Below are positions 7,871 through 16,276 of a stretch of DNA of 26,717 nt, piece after piece. The notes under the pieces are model-generated. The model was given only the letters and a program-made list of their open reading frames with translations, was not told the origin of the DNA and ran no database searches. This stretch comes from JAHDBG01 sp963922685 (GTDB lineage: Bacteria > Pseudomonadota > Gammaproteobacteria > Chromatiales > Chromatiaceae): the NCBI GenBank assembly GCA_963922685.1, contig CAWUJM010000022.1:1-26717 (forward strand). Direction: 5' to 3'. Made by a program: the position numbers and the translations under genes. Within the stretch, counting starts at the first letter, position 1; the number at the start of each line of letters is the position of its first letter.

Positions 7871-10720
7871 TTAACCTCGGCGGTTCATCGTGGTATCAAC
7901 ATAGCCGGTCAGGGCCTGCTCAATCAGCCTGTTCTGTTCTTCATCATGCACTTTTTTATATCCGGTGGCCGGTGCTGCGGCGGAAGGACGTCCGACATAC
8001 CAGACCGGGATACCTGCTTCGTCCAAGGACCGGAACCGGTGTTTGATCTGGTCCCAGGCACCCTGATTCTGCGGTTCTTCCTGACACCAGTAACAGGCCC
8101 TGACCTGCGGATATTGTGCCATAACGGCATCAAAATCGGCATGGGGGAACGGATACAGCTGTTCGATACGAATGATCGCAACATCCTGCATTCCGCGCCT
8201 GCGACGCGCTTCCAGCAGTTCGTAATAGATCTTCCCAGTGCATAAAATCACCCGCTCAATCTGTGCCTTATCCAGCGAATCAATGTCGTCCAGTACTGTC
8301 GCAAAATGGCCCTGACTCAGCTCAGTCAGCGGACAGGTGGCCAGCGGGTGACGTAGCAGGCTCTTCGGGGTGAATACGATCAGCGGACGCAGATAGCGGC
8401 GTAACATCTGACGCAGCAGGACGTGAAAGATCTGCGCCGGTGTGGTGGGGACGCAGACCTGAATATTATATTCTGCACATAACTGCATATAGCGTTCCAG
8501 GCGCGCGGAAGAATGTTCCGGGCCCTGGCCTTCATAGCCATGCGGCAGAAATAAGACCAGCCCGCAGTACAGCCCCCATTTGGCACCGGCTGAGGTGATG
8601 AACTGATCTATCACCACCTGAGCGCCGTTCGCAAAATCGCCAAACTGCGCCTCCCAGATGGTCAGGCAGTCCGGTTCTGCTGAGGCATAACCATATTCAA
8701 AGGCCAGCACCGCTTCTTCAGATAACACTGAATCAATCACGGTAAAGTCCGGTTGATCCGGCTTCAGGTGCTGCAGCGGGATATAACTCTTCCCGGTGGA
8801 CTGATTACGCCACATCGCATGACGATGGAAAAAGGTGCCACGCCGGCTGTCCTGACCTGACAGACGGACTGCATACCCCTGATCCAGCAGATACGCATAG
8901 GCCAGGTTTTCCGCAAAGCCCCAGTCAGCCAGCTTGGTACCCTGTGCCATCTCATGCCGGTCTGACAACAAGCGGGACAGGCGGGGATGCACCGGAAAGT
9001 CATCCGGCAGTGCGAAGGCGCGTGTGGCAAGGTCGGTCAGATGATCCGGCTGAATCTGTACCGCAACCGGCTGATCCCAGGACACGCCACGGAACCGATG
9101 CCAGTTGACCTCAATCCGGTGACTCCCCGGCTGCGTGACAGCACGTCCGACACATCTGCCCTGATCAAATGCGGTACGCATATCACCCAACATCGCCTGT
9201 GCCTCATCTGCCGCTATCACACCGGTAGATACCAGCTGTTCAGCATACAGGGTGCGAACTGACGGACATCCCCGTACCTTGCGGTACATGACCGGTTGCG
9301 TGACGGCTGGTTCATCTGCCTCGTTGTGTCCGTGACGGCGGTAACAGACCAGATCAATGACCACATCTTTATGGAACCGGGCACGATAATCCAGCGCCAG
9401 TCGCGTGACAAAGATCACGGCTTCGGGATTATCACCGTTCACATGAAAGATCGGTGCCTGTACGATCTTAGCAATATCTGTGCAATAAAAAGTAGAGCGG
9501 CTGTCTTTCGGGTTACTGGTGGTGAATCCGATCTGATTATTCACCACAATATGTATCGCACCGCCAACGGCATAGCCACGTGCCTGCGACATGTTGAAGG
9601 TCTCCATGTTGACCCCCTGTCCGGCAAAGGCCGCATCACCGTGAATAATGACCGGAATAATCTGATTATCGTACTGATCCTGATAGCGCTGCTGGCGAGC
9701 ACGTACCGAACCCATGATAACCGGTGAAATAATCTCCAGATGTGACGGGTTAAACCCTAGTGTGACATGGATACTGCCCTCCGGAGTGGCAATATCATTC
9801 GAAAAGCCTTTGTGATACTTGACATCGCCGGTTGACAGGATATGCGAGGTATCCAGTTCAGCGCGATCACCGGCGAACTCTTCAAAGATCGCCGCCGGTG
9901 CTTTACCCAGAATGTTTGCCAGCACATTCAGACGCCCGCGGTGCGCCATACCGATCACGACTTCCCGCACACCCTGTCCGGCCGCCCGCTGAATCAGCTC
10001 ATCCAGCAACGGAATCAGGCTTTCACCACCCTCCAGCGAGAACCGCTTCTGCCCGACGAACCGGTTATGCATAAACTTTTCGAGCCCTTCCGCCGCACTG
10101 AGCAGATGTAACAGCCAGCGCTGTTCGGTCTGGCTCAGATCAGCCTGCAACATTGGCGTTTCAAGGCGTTCCTGCAACCAGCGTTTTTCCTCAGTGCTGT
10201 TGATATACATATACTCAGCACCGACCGGGCCTGTATATACCGTGTTCAGGATACGGACGATATCCTGCAGCGGGAGCTGATCCGCCGCACATAAAGACCC
10301 TGTGTCAAACCGGGTCTGTTGTTGCGATTCCAGACCGTAATACGCCAGCTGTAACTCAGCGAGTGGCACAGTCTCGTGCAGCTGCAACGGATCAAAGTGT
10401 GCATTCTGATGCCCGCGCGTGCGGTACGCTGCAATCAGACGAAATACGTTCGTCTGGTGTGCCATCGCGGTATGGTTCACAGCAACCTGCCGGGCACGGA
10501 CCAATTTTGCCTGGTCTGCTAAGTCCTGCCGGATAGTACGATGTGAAACCACCTCACTGCTGACACCCGACAGAGCAGGCAATGCAGCAAACCGTTCACG
10601 CCAGTCATCCGGCACTGCAGCAGGATCCTGCAGAAAGGATTCGTACAAATCTTCAATAAAGGCGGCATTCGCGCCGGAATAGGCAGAGACAGCGCGCCGG
10701 GAAAGTACAGAATTCGACAT
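7871..10720 (-). CDS. sucA: 2-oxoglutarate dehydrogenase E1 component
   Basis: The thiamine-diphosphate E1 subunit decarboxylates 2-oxoglutarate in the TCA cycle. It is 949 residues, typical for the family. The N-terminal segment (FIEDLYESFLQDPAAVPDDW) is the short region usual in SucA. Visible motifs are GMAHRGRLNVLANILGK, HGDAAFAGQGVNMETFNMS (ThDP/Mg site), VNNQIGFTTSNPKDSRST, and LPHGYEGQGPEHSSARLERY. It is the first gene of the sucA-sucB-cysQ unit and diverges from tpiA across a 261-bp interval. Confidence 0.97.
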   Translation of the reverse strand: MSNSVLSRRAVSAYSGANAAFIEDLYESFLQDPAAVPDDWRERFAALPALSGVSSEVVSHRTIRQDLADQAKLVRARQVAVNHTAMAHQTNVFRLIAAYRTRGHQNAHFDPLQLHETVPLAELQLAYYGLESQQQTRFDTGSLCAADQLPLQDIVRILNTVYTGPVGAEYMYINSTEEKRWLQERLETPMLQADLSQTEQRWLLHLLSAAEGLEKFMHNRFVGQKRFSLEGGESLIPLLDELIQRAAGQGVREVVIGMAHRGRLNVLANILGKAPAAIFEEFAGDRAELDTSHILSTGDVKYHKGFSNDIATPEGSIHVTLGFNPSHLEIISPVIMGSVRARQQRYQDQYDNQIIPVIIHGDAAFAGQGVNMETFNMSQARGYAVGGAIHIVVNNQIGFTTSNPKDSRSTFYCTDIAKIVQAPIFHVNGDNPEAVIFVTRLALDYRARFHKDVVIDLVCYRRHGHNEADEPAVTQPVMYRKVRGCPSVRTLYAEQLVSTGVIAADEAQAMLGDMRTAFDQGRCVGRAVTQPGSHRIEVNWHRFRGVSWDQPVAVQIQPDHLTDLATRAFALPDDFPVHPRLSRLLSDRHEMAQGTKLADWGFAENLAYAYLLDQGYAVRLSGQDSRRGTFFHRHAMWRNQSTGKSYIPLQHLKPDQPDFTVIDSVLSEEAVLAFEYGYASAEPDCLTIWEAQFGDFANGAQVVIDQFITSAGAKWGLYCGLVLFLPHGYEGQGPEHSSARLERYMQLCAEYNIQVCVPTTPAQIFHVLLRQMLRRYLRPLIVFTPKSLLRHPLATCPLTELSQGHFATVLDDIDSLDKAQIERVILCTGKIYYELLEARRRRGMQDVAIIRIEQLYPFPHADFDAVMAQYPQVRACYWCQEEPQNQGAWDQIKHRFRSLDEAGIPVWYVGRPSAAAPATGYKKVHDEEQNRLIEQALTGYVDTTMNRRG

Positions 10721-10981
10721 ATGGGCAGATGCAGGGTAAAGAAAACGATGCAGACCGGGCTATGCTGACTGGCAGCAATAACACCATGCTAAGACCATAA
10801 AAATACTGAAAAAAAATGAGCCTGACAGCAACAGAACCCCATGCTTAATGCGGCCTGATACAACACGTATGACCGGTTCACTGTGGTTGCGGACTCAGCA
10901 GGGCAAGCTTACCCGATTCGCCTATAATGAGGCACCTGATTTTTACACTGAATCAGCCCGACCATTCACGACAATCCACAC
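10721..10981. other. Divergent promoter interval between sucA and tpiA
   Basis: This 261-bp region has no gene and no copy of the dispersed palindromic element. It should hold promoters for both genes. A TATAAT at 10923-10928 is a good -10 box for tpiA, but no convincing -35 box lies 16-18 bp upstream. On the sucA side I see only an AT-rich patch (about 10795-10820) and no clear promoter. Neither gene has a strong Shine-Dalgarno sequence. Confidence 0.5.
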
Positions 10982-11752
10982 ATGAACAAACCAGATCCCA
11001 TCATCATCGGCAACTGGAAGATGCATGGCACACGAGACAGTGTGCGCAGGTTGCTGAGCGACATCACGACACGTCTGCCTGCTCAACCAGGGGCGCAATT
11101 TGTTGTATGCGTGCCGACTATCTACCTGTCCATCGTGCAGGAACAACTGACCGGCAGCCGGATTGACTACGGCGCACAAGACCTGTCTCCGCACCTGCCT
11201 GGTGCCTATACCGGTGATATTGCAGCAGACATGCTGCGCGACTACGGTTGTCGCTATGTCATCGTGGGCCATTCAGAACGCCGTACCGGACATGGCGAAG
11301 ACAATGCACTTGTGGCACACAAATATGCTGCAGCGCAGCAAGCTGAACTGATTCCGGTGCTGTGCGTGGGTGAGACAGCACAACAACGTGCCGCAGGAGA
11401 AACTCAAAGCGTGATTGCAGCACAACTGGACGCGGTATTGCAACACAGCGGTGTGCAATCTCTGGCCACCAGTATCGTTGCGTATGAGCCCGTCTGGGCC
11501 ATCGGCACCGGCAACACCGCCACACCTGAACAGGCGCAGGCAGTGCATCATGCCATCCGGCAACAGATTGCAGCCCGGGACCCGGCGTTGGCGCAGCAAC
11601 TGCCGATCTTATACGGCGGCAGTATGCAGCCGCAGAATGCAGCAGATCTGCTGGCACAACCTGACATCAATGGCGGCCTGATCGGCGGTGCCTCGCTACA
11701 GGCCGACAGCTTTCTGGCCATTGGCGGTTGTACCGGGTGTGATTCAGACTGA
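10982..11752 (+). CDS. tpiA: Triosephosphate isomerase
   Basis: TpiA interconverts dihydroxyacetone phosphate and glyceraldehyde 3-phosphate in glycolysis, supplying the triose used by dxs. The protein is 256 residues. Active-site residues are present: Asn11 and Lys13 in GNWKMHG, His97 in VGHSERR, and Glu169 in AYEPVWAIGTGNTAT; the phosphate loop GGSM and GGLIGGASL follow. The last residues, TGCDSD, and the stop are encoded by the terminal repeat of element E2, so the normal tail (family members usually continue with a short helix after GGASL..F) has been replaced. The catalytic core is intact, so the enzyme is probably active. Confidence 0.96.
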   Translation: MNKPDPIIIGNWKMHGTRDSVRRLLSDITTRLPAQPGAQFVVCVPTIYLSIVQEQLTGSRIDYGAQDLSPHLPGAYTGDIAADMLRDYGCRYVIVGHSERRTGHGEDNALVAHKYAAAQQAELIPVLCVGETAQQRAAGETQSVIAAQLDAVLQHSGVQSLATSIVAYEPVWAIGTGNTATPEQAQAVHHAIRQQIAARDPALAQQLPILYGGSMQPQNAADLLAQPDINGGLIGGASLQADSFLAIGGCTGCDSD

Positions 11753-11806
11753 TATGGCGCAGCATACCGTAGCACACGCAACCCCGAGTGTTAACTTCAG
11801 TGTCAG

Positions 11807-11911
11807 CATTACCGGAGTTTGTTCTCCGAGGTACGCCATAAACCCATCCGTGAGGGCTCGGCTGCGGCCATCCGGGCCGCAGACGCCCTCGGAGAACAAA
11901 CTCCGGTAATG
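11807..11911. repeat. Palindrome H3 of element E2
   Basis: A perfect 25-bp stem (11807-11831 against 11887-11911) surrounds the core in the opposite orientation to H2, with GTACGCCATAAACCC first and the GGCC hairpin last. The outer stem sequence (ACCGGAGTTTGTT) is unique to this copy and exactly matched in the other arm. Confidence 0.9.
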
Positions 11912-12165
11912 CCCCTGCAAGTACAGTAGTACAGCCACCTGTGTCACTATTTTCAGGTAGGCACCATCAGCACCCGGCATCTGTTTACAGCTTGGCGAAC
12001 ACATATCTCCTGCGCGAAGCGCAGATACAAATCGCAGAATCTACCTGGACCTGCCACCAATCTATCCCATCTGCCCCGCGCTATGGATTCCGCAACTTCG
12101 TGCGGAATGACGCGGTGTTATCCCGAAAGCAGCCATGAAGGTGGTTGTGCCGCTGTACTGAAAGA

Positions 12166-12272
12166 CGTGATCCGGTCATAGTCCTCCGAGGGCGTCTGCG
12201 GCCCGGATGGCCGCAGCCGAGCCCCCACGGATGGGTTTATGGCGTACCTCGGAGGACTATGACCGGATCACG
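12166..12272. repeat. Palindrome H4 of element E2
   Basis: A perfect 26-bp stem (12166-12191 against 12247-12272) surrounds a core in the same orientation as H2. Its outer stem (GATCCGGTCATAGTC) resembles H1 and H5 but differs at several bases, each compensated in the opposite arm. Confidence 0.9.
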
Positions 12273-12387
12273 CTAACACATTGGGATCACCACATCAGTT
12301 TGAATCGCGTTCCGGTTGCGCATAAGTCGTGCAAAGCCGCTGAAAAGCTTTTACAATATCTGCCTGATCTTTTTCTGAAGAGACCAC

Positions 12388-12744
12388 ATGAACACAGCTC
12401 TGATTATTATCCACGTCTTACTGGCCATCGGTCTGGTAAGCCTAGTTCTGGTACAACAGGGTAAAGGCGCAGATATGGGCACGGCATTTGGTGCTGGTGC
12501 CTCCGGTACCCTGTTCGGATCGTCCGGCGCGGGTAACTTTCTGACACGTACCACTGCCATCCTGGCAACCCTGTTCTTCCTCACCAGCCTGGGTCTGGCC
12601 TATCTTGCGATGCAAGCCGGACAATCCACCTCGCTGATGGACAGCGTTATACCGGAGCAGGCAACACCGGTAACGACCAGCGAAATACCGGATGTCCCAG
12701 CAACAGTCCCGTCACAGAACGACATACCGGAGGTCGAAAAATAA
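12388..12744 (+). CDS. secG: Protein-export membrane protein SecG
   Basis: SecG is the small subunit of the SecYEG translocon that assists preprotein export. The 118-residue protein has the SecG pattern: a first membrane helix (residues 2-22, NTALIIIHVLLAIGLVSLVL), the conserved loop QQGKGADMGTAFGAGASGTLFGSSGAGNFLTRTTA, a second helix (55-78, ILATLFFLTSLGLAYLAM) and a Pro/Thr/Val-rich tail. GAAGAGA ahead of the ATG is a plausible ribosome site. It precedes tRNA-Leu(GAG), the arrangement common in gammaproteobacteria (tpiA-secG-tRNA-Leu), except that element E2 now separates it from tpiA. Confidence 0.95.
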   Translation: MNTALIIIHVLLAIGLVSLVLVQQGKGADMGTAFGAGASGTLFGSSGAGNFLTRTTAILATLFFLTSLGLAYLAMQAGQSTSLMDSVIPEQATPVTTSEIPDVPATVPSQNDIPEVEK

Positions 12745-12779
12745 CATTCTGCGGATACCTGTGCCAGATCAGACACATA

Positions 12780-12864
12780 GCCGAAGTGGTGGAATTGGTA
12801 GACACGCTATCTTGAGGGGGTAGTGGCGCGAGCCGTGCCGGTTCGAGTCCGGCCTTCGGCACCA
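12780..12864 (+). tRNA. tRNA-Leu (anticodon GAG)
   Basis: An 85-nt class II tRNA with encoded CCA. Acceptor GCCGAAG pairs perfectly with CTTCGGC. The D arm reads TGGTAGACACG; anticodon stem CTATC/GGTAG encloses TTGAGGG, giving GAG. A long variable arm and GGTTCGAGTCC T arm follow. It lies 35 bp after secG. Confidence 0.96.
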
Positions 12865-12892
12865 GAACGGTCGCAGAGCCCTGCGACAAAAC

Positions 12893-12934
12893 AGCCCGTA
12901 ATCTCTTGCTTATCAAGGGGTTACGGGCTTTTTT
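12893..12934. terminator. Bidirectional intrinsic terminator between tRNA-Leu and rnfG
   Basis: AGCCCGTAA (12893-12901) pairs with TTACGGGCT (12921-12929), followed by six T on the plus strand. Read on the minus strand, the hairpin is followed by GTTTTG, so it may also end rnfG transcripts; the rnfG stop lies at its edge. Confidence 0.85.
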
Positions 12935-13562
12935 ATTGCCCGGATCGCCGGATAAACAATTGCTCCTGATGTTGCACAAAATAGTGTAACGTCCGGTGGA
13001 CTGCCGCAACAACCGCACGTGGCGTGATGGTCGCGCCGGTAAACTGATCGAAATCCCCACCATCACGCTGCACTTGCCAGCGGTGTGGGTTGTTCAGATG
13101 TTTGCCGGTAAAATTCAGGATCCAGGGATCACGCTGATGCTCAATCTTATCACCCAGTCCCGGCGTTTCGCGATGGCTGATCACACGCACACCAGCAAGC
13201 GTACCACCAGCCCGAACAGCAATAATCAGTTGGATTGCACCACTGTAACCCTGCGCAATCACCGGACTGAAGATCACAGCAACCAGCTCCTTCTCCAGCC
13301 AGGCGCGGTATACCGTCGTCTGATCGCTGCCCAGTTGTTCCGGTGCCTGTATGATAAATTGATCCTGCAACAGATCATTATCATGCGGTGGCGTAATCGC
13401 ATTCAGTTGTGTCAGTAACGCAACACGCTCGTTCTCGCGGATCTGCGCCGTGGTATTGTCATAGCTCAGCCCGACCAGCAGCGTACCGATGAACGCAAAG
13501 GCGAGCAACAGACCAGCTGCTTTCAGTACTGGTCGCCAGATGGACGACAGCTCAGGTGTCAT
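12933..13562 (-). CDS. rnfG: Rnf electron transport complex subunit G
   Basis: RnfG carries covalent FMN and passes electrons through the membrane Rnf (Rsx) complex. About 209 residues from ATG 13562. One N-terminal membrane helix (residues 12-33) is followed by a periplasmic FMN-binding domain with GVRVISHRETPGLGDKI and DGGDFDQFTGATITPRAVV; Thr178 in TGAT is the expected flavin attachment site. ATG 13562 overlaps the rnfD end by 11 bp; an upstream GTG at 13583 is possible but less likely. Only rnfD lies beside it; rnfE, which normally follows rnfG, is absent and a terminator follows instead. Confidence 0.93.
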   Translation of the reverse strand: MTPELSSIWRPVLKAAGLLLAFAFIGTLLVGLSYDNTTAQIRENERVALLTQLNAITPPHDNDLLQDQFIIQAPEQLGSDQTTVYRAWLEKELVAVIFSPVIAQGYSGAIQLIIAVRAGGTLAGVRVISHRETPGLGDKIEHQRDPWILNFTGKHLNNPHRWQVQRDGGDFDQFTGATITPRAVVAAVHRTLHYFVQHQEQLFIRRSGQ

Positions 13563-14601
13563 GGCTGGATTCCGGACGTGCACCGAATACAGCGGGCCGG
13601 GTATAGTGGTCTATGGTGGGTGCTGCCATATTCAGCAACAGAACCGCAAACGCGACCGCATCAGGATAGTCACCCCAGGTACGGATCACGAATATCAGCA
13701 GACCGATCATGGCACCATAGATCAGCTGGCCGCGCGGGGTGGTACAGGCACTGACCGGATCTGTTGCGATAAAAAAGGCACCCAGAATGGCAGCGCCACT
13801 GAACAGATGAAACGCCGGAAAGGGATGGGTCTCCGGATCAGTGAGCCAGAACAAACCGGCGATCAGCAATAAGGCACCGAGCAGGCTGGCCGGAATGCGC
13901 CAGCTGATCACTTTACGCCAGACCAGATACAGCCCACCCAGCAGGAACCAGTTGGCGCACCATTCCCAGCCACGTGCCCCATAATCACCCCAGAGCGGGC
14001 TCTGGCGGATTTCACTGAGCATCTGATTTTGTGATAAACCGGTACGCATCTGATCCAGCGGGGTGGCCTGGGTAACCGCATCCCAGCCCTGCCCAACCGG
14101 TGGCAGACCCTGCAAGATCGCACGCAGGCTATCGACCAGACTCAGGCTCTGCTGGCTCAGGACATCCGGTGGCAGCCAGCGGGTCATAGTGACCGGAAAC
14201 GATATCAGCAGAAAGACGTAGCCGATCATCGCCGGATTGAACGGGTTATAACCCAAACCACCGTACAGTTGTTTTGCCACCACGATCGCAAACAGGCTGC
14301 CAAGCACTGTCTGCCACCAGGGCAGCACCGGAGACAGGGCGAGTGCCAGCAGCCAGCCGGTCACCACTGCACTCAGGTCTGCCAGCGCAGGCAACGGATC
14401 GCGGCCACGTGCACGTAAAAACAGCCATTCGGCCAGCACCGCTGTACCGCAGGCCAGCGTGATATTGATTAGCACGCCCCAGCCGAAATACCACCACATG
14501 GCCAGAGTGCCAGGAATCAGTGCCAGCAGGACTTCGCCCATCACCCGGCTGATACGATGCTTGTTGGGCAAGTGTGGTGCAGGTGTGATACGGAATTGCA
14601 T
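13552..14601 (-). CDS. rnfD: Rnf electron transport complex subunit D
   Basis: RnfD is an integral membrane subunit of the Rnf complex and also carries covalent FMN. About 349 residues from ATG 14601, with several clear membrane helices (for example residues 22-40, 80-100, 105-140, and a cluster from about 215 to the C-terminus). DAVTQATPLDQM near 174-185 matches the flavinylation motif, with Thr180 as the attachment residue. GGLGYNPFNPAMIGYVFLL is a conserved family segment. I chose MQFRITPAPH as start because it matches family N-termini; an ATG at 14619 would add six residues. The gene order rnfD-rnfG is normal, but rnfA, rnfB and rnfC are not upstream. Element E3 begins 52 bp before it. 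Confidence 0.94.
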   Translation of the reverse strand: MQFRITPAPHLPNKHRISRVMGEVLLALIPGTLAMWWYFGWGVLINITLACGTAVLAEWLFLRARGRDPLPALADLSAVVTGWLLALALSPVLPWWQTVLGSLFAIVVAKQLYGGLGYNPFNPAMIGYVFLLISFPVTMTRWLPPDVLSQQSLSLVDSLRAILQGLPPVGQGWDAVTQATPLDQMRTGLSQNQMLSEIRQSPLWGDYGARGWEWCANWFLLGGLYLVWRKVISWRIPASLLGALLLIAGLFWLTDPETHPFPAFHLFSGAAILGAFFIATDPVSACTTPRGQLIYGAMIGLLIFVIRTWGDYPDAVAFAVLLLNMAAPTIDHYTRPAVFGARPESSHDT

Positions 14602-14653
14602 CACACTATGATACAACATCCGCCACTACGGATACCGTCCCGGCCCGCTGGCC

Positions 14654-15119
14654 GGGTGCGATTCAAACTGATGTGGTAATCCAGTGCCAGCGTTATCCGG
14701 TCAGGGCTCTCCGAGGTACACCATAAACCCATCCGTGGGGGCTCGACTGCTGCAGTGAGGTGGCACAATCACCTTAGTGGGTACACCATAAACCCATCCG
14801 TGGGGGCTCGACTGCGGCCATCCAGGCCGCAGACGCCCTCGAAGAGCCCTGACCGGATAACGCCTTTCGGTGAAGCGGTACAAACATCTTCGTGGCTACT
14901 TTCAGGATGACACCGCGTCATTCCGCGCGAAGTCGCGGAATCTATAGCCCGGAGTCAGACGAAGCAGATGAGTGACAGACCGGGTGGATTCTGCGACTGC
15001 AGATCCACTGCGCACATCACAACAGCACATCAGGTCGCAAACAGGTACTGAAGTACTGGTAGTGCCCACTTGAAAATAGTGACACAGGTGATTGTCACAC
15101 TGTACCTGAAGGGGCATGA
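14654..15119 (+). mobile_element. Dispersed palindromic element copy E3 (right end missing)
   Basis: This copy fills nearly all of the rnfD-ansA interval (14602-15131). It has the same orientation as E1: terminal repeat GGGTGCGATTC (14654-14664), short end CAGTGCCAGCG, palindrome H5 (14691-14862), and a middle section with GCGTCATTCCGCGC (about 14917) and ACTTGAAAATAGTGACAC (about 15070). It stops at GGGGCATGA, where the second palindrome should begin, so the second palindrome and right terminal repeat are missing. The ansA start lies just beyond. It is either truncated or was joined to ansA by a deletion. Confidence 0.7.
14691..14862. repeat. Palindrome H5 of element E3, with an internal duplication
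   Basis: A 26-bp stem (14691-14716 against 14837-14862) with one mismatch. Its core is expanded: a 35-bp segment beginning GTACACCATAAACCC occurs twice (14716-14750 and 14781-14815). The 30 bp between them resemble the middle section of E1 (TGAGGTGGCACAAT at about 14755 and 3390). The core orientation matches H3. Confidence 0.85.
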
Positions 15120-15131
15120 ACTACAATTGAT

Positions 15132-16274
15132 ATGAAAACACGAATTTATGTTCTGTATACCGGTGGCACGCTGGGCATGGCACCGCAGGATGCCGATGAC
15201 CCTGACAGTCCCTTAGAACCGCAACCATTTTCTGATCTACTGCATTTTCTGCCTGGTTTTGCAGGCTCCGACAGTTCGCGACAGAACAGTCTGAAACTGG
15301 ATAACGGCAACCTGATTGAACTGGGTTATGGCAGTATTGAGCCGGTTGATTCATCTGATATCTCACCGCAGCACTGGATACAGATCGCACAAAAGATTCG
15401 GTCAGTGTATGCCGATTATGATGGCTTTGTTGTGCTGCACGGCACGGACACGATGGCCTATACCAGTTCAGCCCTGAGCTTTATGTTTGAGAATCTGGAT
15501 AAACCAGTTGTACTGACCGGATCACAACGTCCGATTGCTGCGACCCGTACTGATGCCGTGTTAAACTTCATCAACGCGTTGTATGTCGCAGGATATCAGG
15601 TCACCAACCTGCCGCTGATTCCGGAAGTTGTGATTGTGTTTGCAGATAAGATCTTGCGCGGTTGCCGCGCAACCAAGATCAGTTCCTCCGGCTGGGCCGG
15701 GTTTGATTCACCCGATTTCACACCACTCGGCACGATTGGTGAACATATCGTGATCAATACACGTTATCTGTTGCCCCGCCCTGAGGGTAAACGCCTTTTT
15801 TCTGTCAGAACTGATCTGGTATCGCAGGTCTGTAGTGTCAATCTGTTTCCCGGCTTTCCGGCAGGCCCGATGCGTCATTTATTTTTAGATCGTGACATTG
15901 CAGGCATCGTTCTGCACACCTACGGCAGCGGAAATGTACCAACTGACGCCGACTTCCTGGCAACGATAGCACAATCCATCCGGGGTGACGTACTGACCAG
16001 TCTGACAGGTGACATTCAGCAACAGGCGATCCCCGGTGGTCGCCTGATTGTGGCGATTTCACAATGTACTCAGGGTACTGTGGAAATGGGCCTGTACGCC
16101 ACCAGCTGCGGTATTCAGGCACACGGGGTATTATCCGGCCTGGATATGACACCGGAAGCCGCTCTGACCAAGTTGATGTGGACACTCGGAACCCGGACCG
16201 GGGCCGACCGGATAGCCCGGATGCAGATCAGCCAGCGCGGTGAACAGACCGGCAGCTACGCCGCATCTGGGTAG
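15132..16274 (+). CDS. ansA: Type I (cytoplasmic) L-asparaginase
   Basis: The enzyme hydrolyses L-asparagine to aspartate and ammonia. It begins MKTRIYVLYTGGTLGM, with Thr13 of TGGT the expected nucleophile, and carries the second site VLHGTDTMAYT (Thr105, Asp106) and VLTGSQRPI. There is no signal peptide, which fits the cytoplasmic AnsA group. At 380 residues it is longer than E. coli AnsA (338); some of the excess may lie between residues 20 and 70. The nearest purine-rich site (GAAGGGG) is too far upstream and lies in element E3, so translation initiation may be weak or leaderless. The product call is firm; substrate preference is inferred. Confidence 0.92.
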   Translation: MKTRIYVLYTGGTLGMAPQDADDPDSPLEPQPFSDLLHFLPGFAGSDSSRQNSLKLDNGNLIELGYGSIEPVDSSDISPQHWIQIAQKIRSVYADYDGFVVLHGTDTMAYTSSALSFMFENLDKPVVLTGSQRPIAATRTDAVLNFINALYVAGYQVTNLPLIPEVVIVFADKILRGCRATKISSSGWAGFDSPDFTPLGTIGEHIVINTRYLLPRPEGKRLFSVRTDLVSQVCSVNLFPGFPAGPMRHLFLDRDIAGIVLHTYGSGNVPTDADFLATIAQSIRGDVLTSLTGDIQQQAIPGGRLIVAISQCTQGTVEMGLYATSCGIQAHGVLSGLDMTPEAALTKLMWTLGTRTGADRIARMQISQRGEQTGSYAASG

Positions 16275-16276
16275 CG

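Larger units (their letters stand above)
11735..12312 (-). mobile_element. Dispersed palindromic element copy E2 (full length, reversed)
   Basis: A 578-bp copy that accounts for most of the tpiA-secG interval (11753-12387). It reads in the opposite direction to E1: terminal repeat GGGTGTGATTC (11735-11745), long end with TTAACTTCAGTGTCAGC, palindrome H3 (11807-11911), middle section reversed (CACTATTTTCAGGTAGG near 11946, then TGCGGAATGACGC near 12102), palindrome H4 (12166-12272), short end, and GAATCGCGTTC (12302-12312). The left terminal repeat overlaps the end of tpiA. No exact target duplication is visible; CGGTTG occurs near both ends (11725 and 12313) but not at matching distances. No open frame resembles a known protein. 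Confidence 0.75.

Noticed and set aside
9296..9727. 143-codon plus-strand open frame inside sucA
   Set aside because: It lies antisense to a well-conserved part of sucA and has no recognisable domain; a shadow frame.
11735..12312. CRISPR array, because of repeated segments
   Set aside because: Only two palindromes are present, in inverted orientation and without regular spacers; no cas genes are near.
11725..12318. CGGTTG on both sides of E2 as target-site duplication
   Set aside because: On the left it is 4 bp away from the element end and on the right it touches it; the offset makes a true duplication doubtful.
12996..13418. 140-codon plus-strand open frame opposite rnfG
   Set aside because: It is antisense to the conserved FMN-binding protein; composition is that of a shadow frame.
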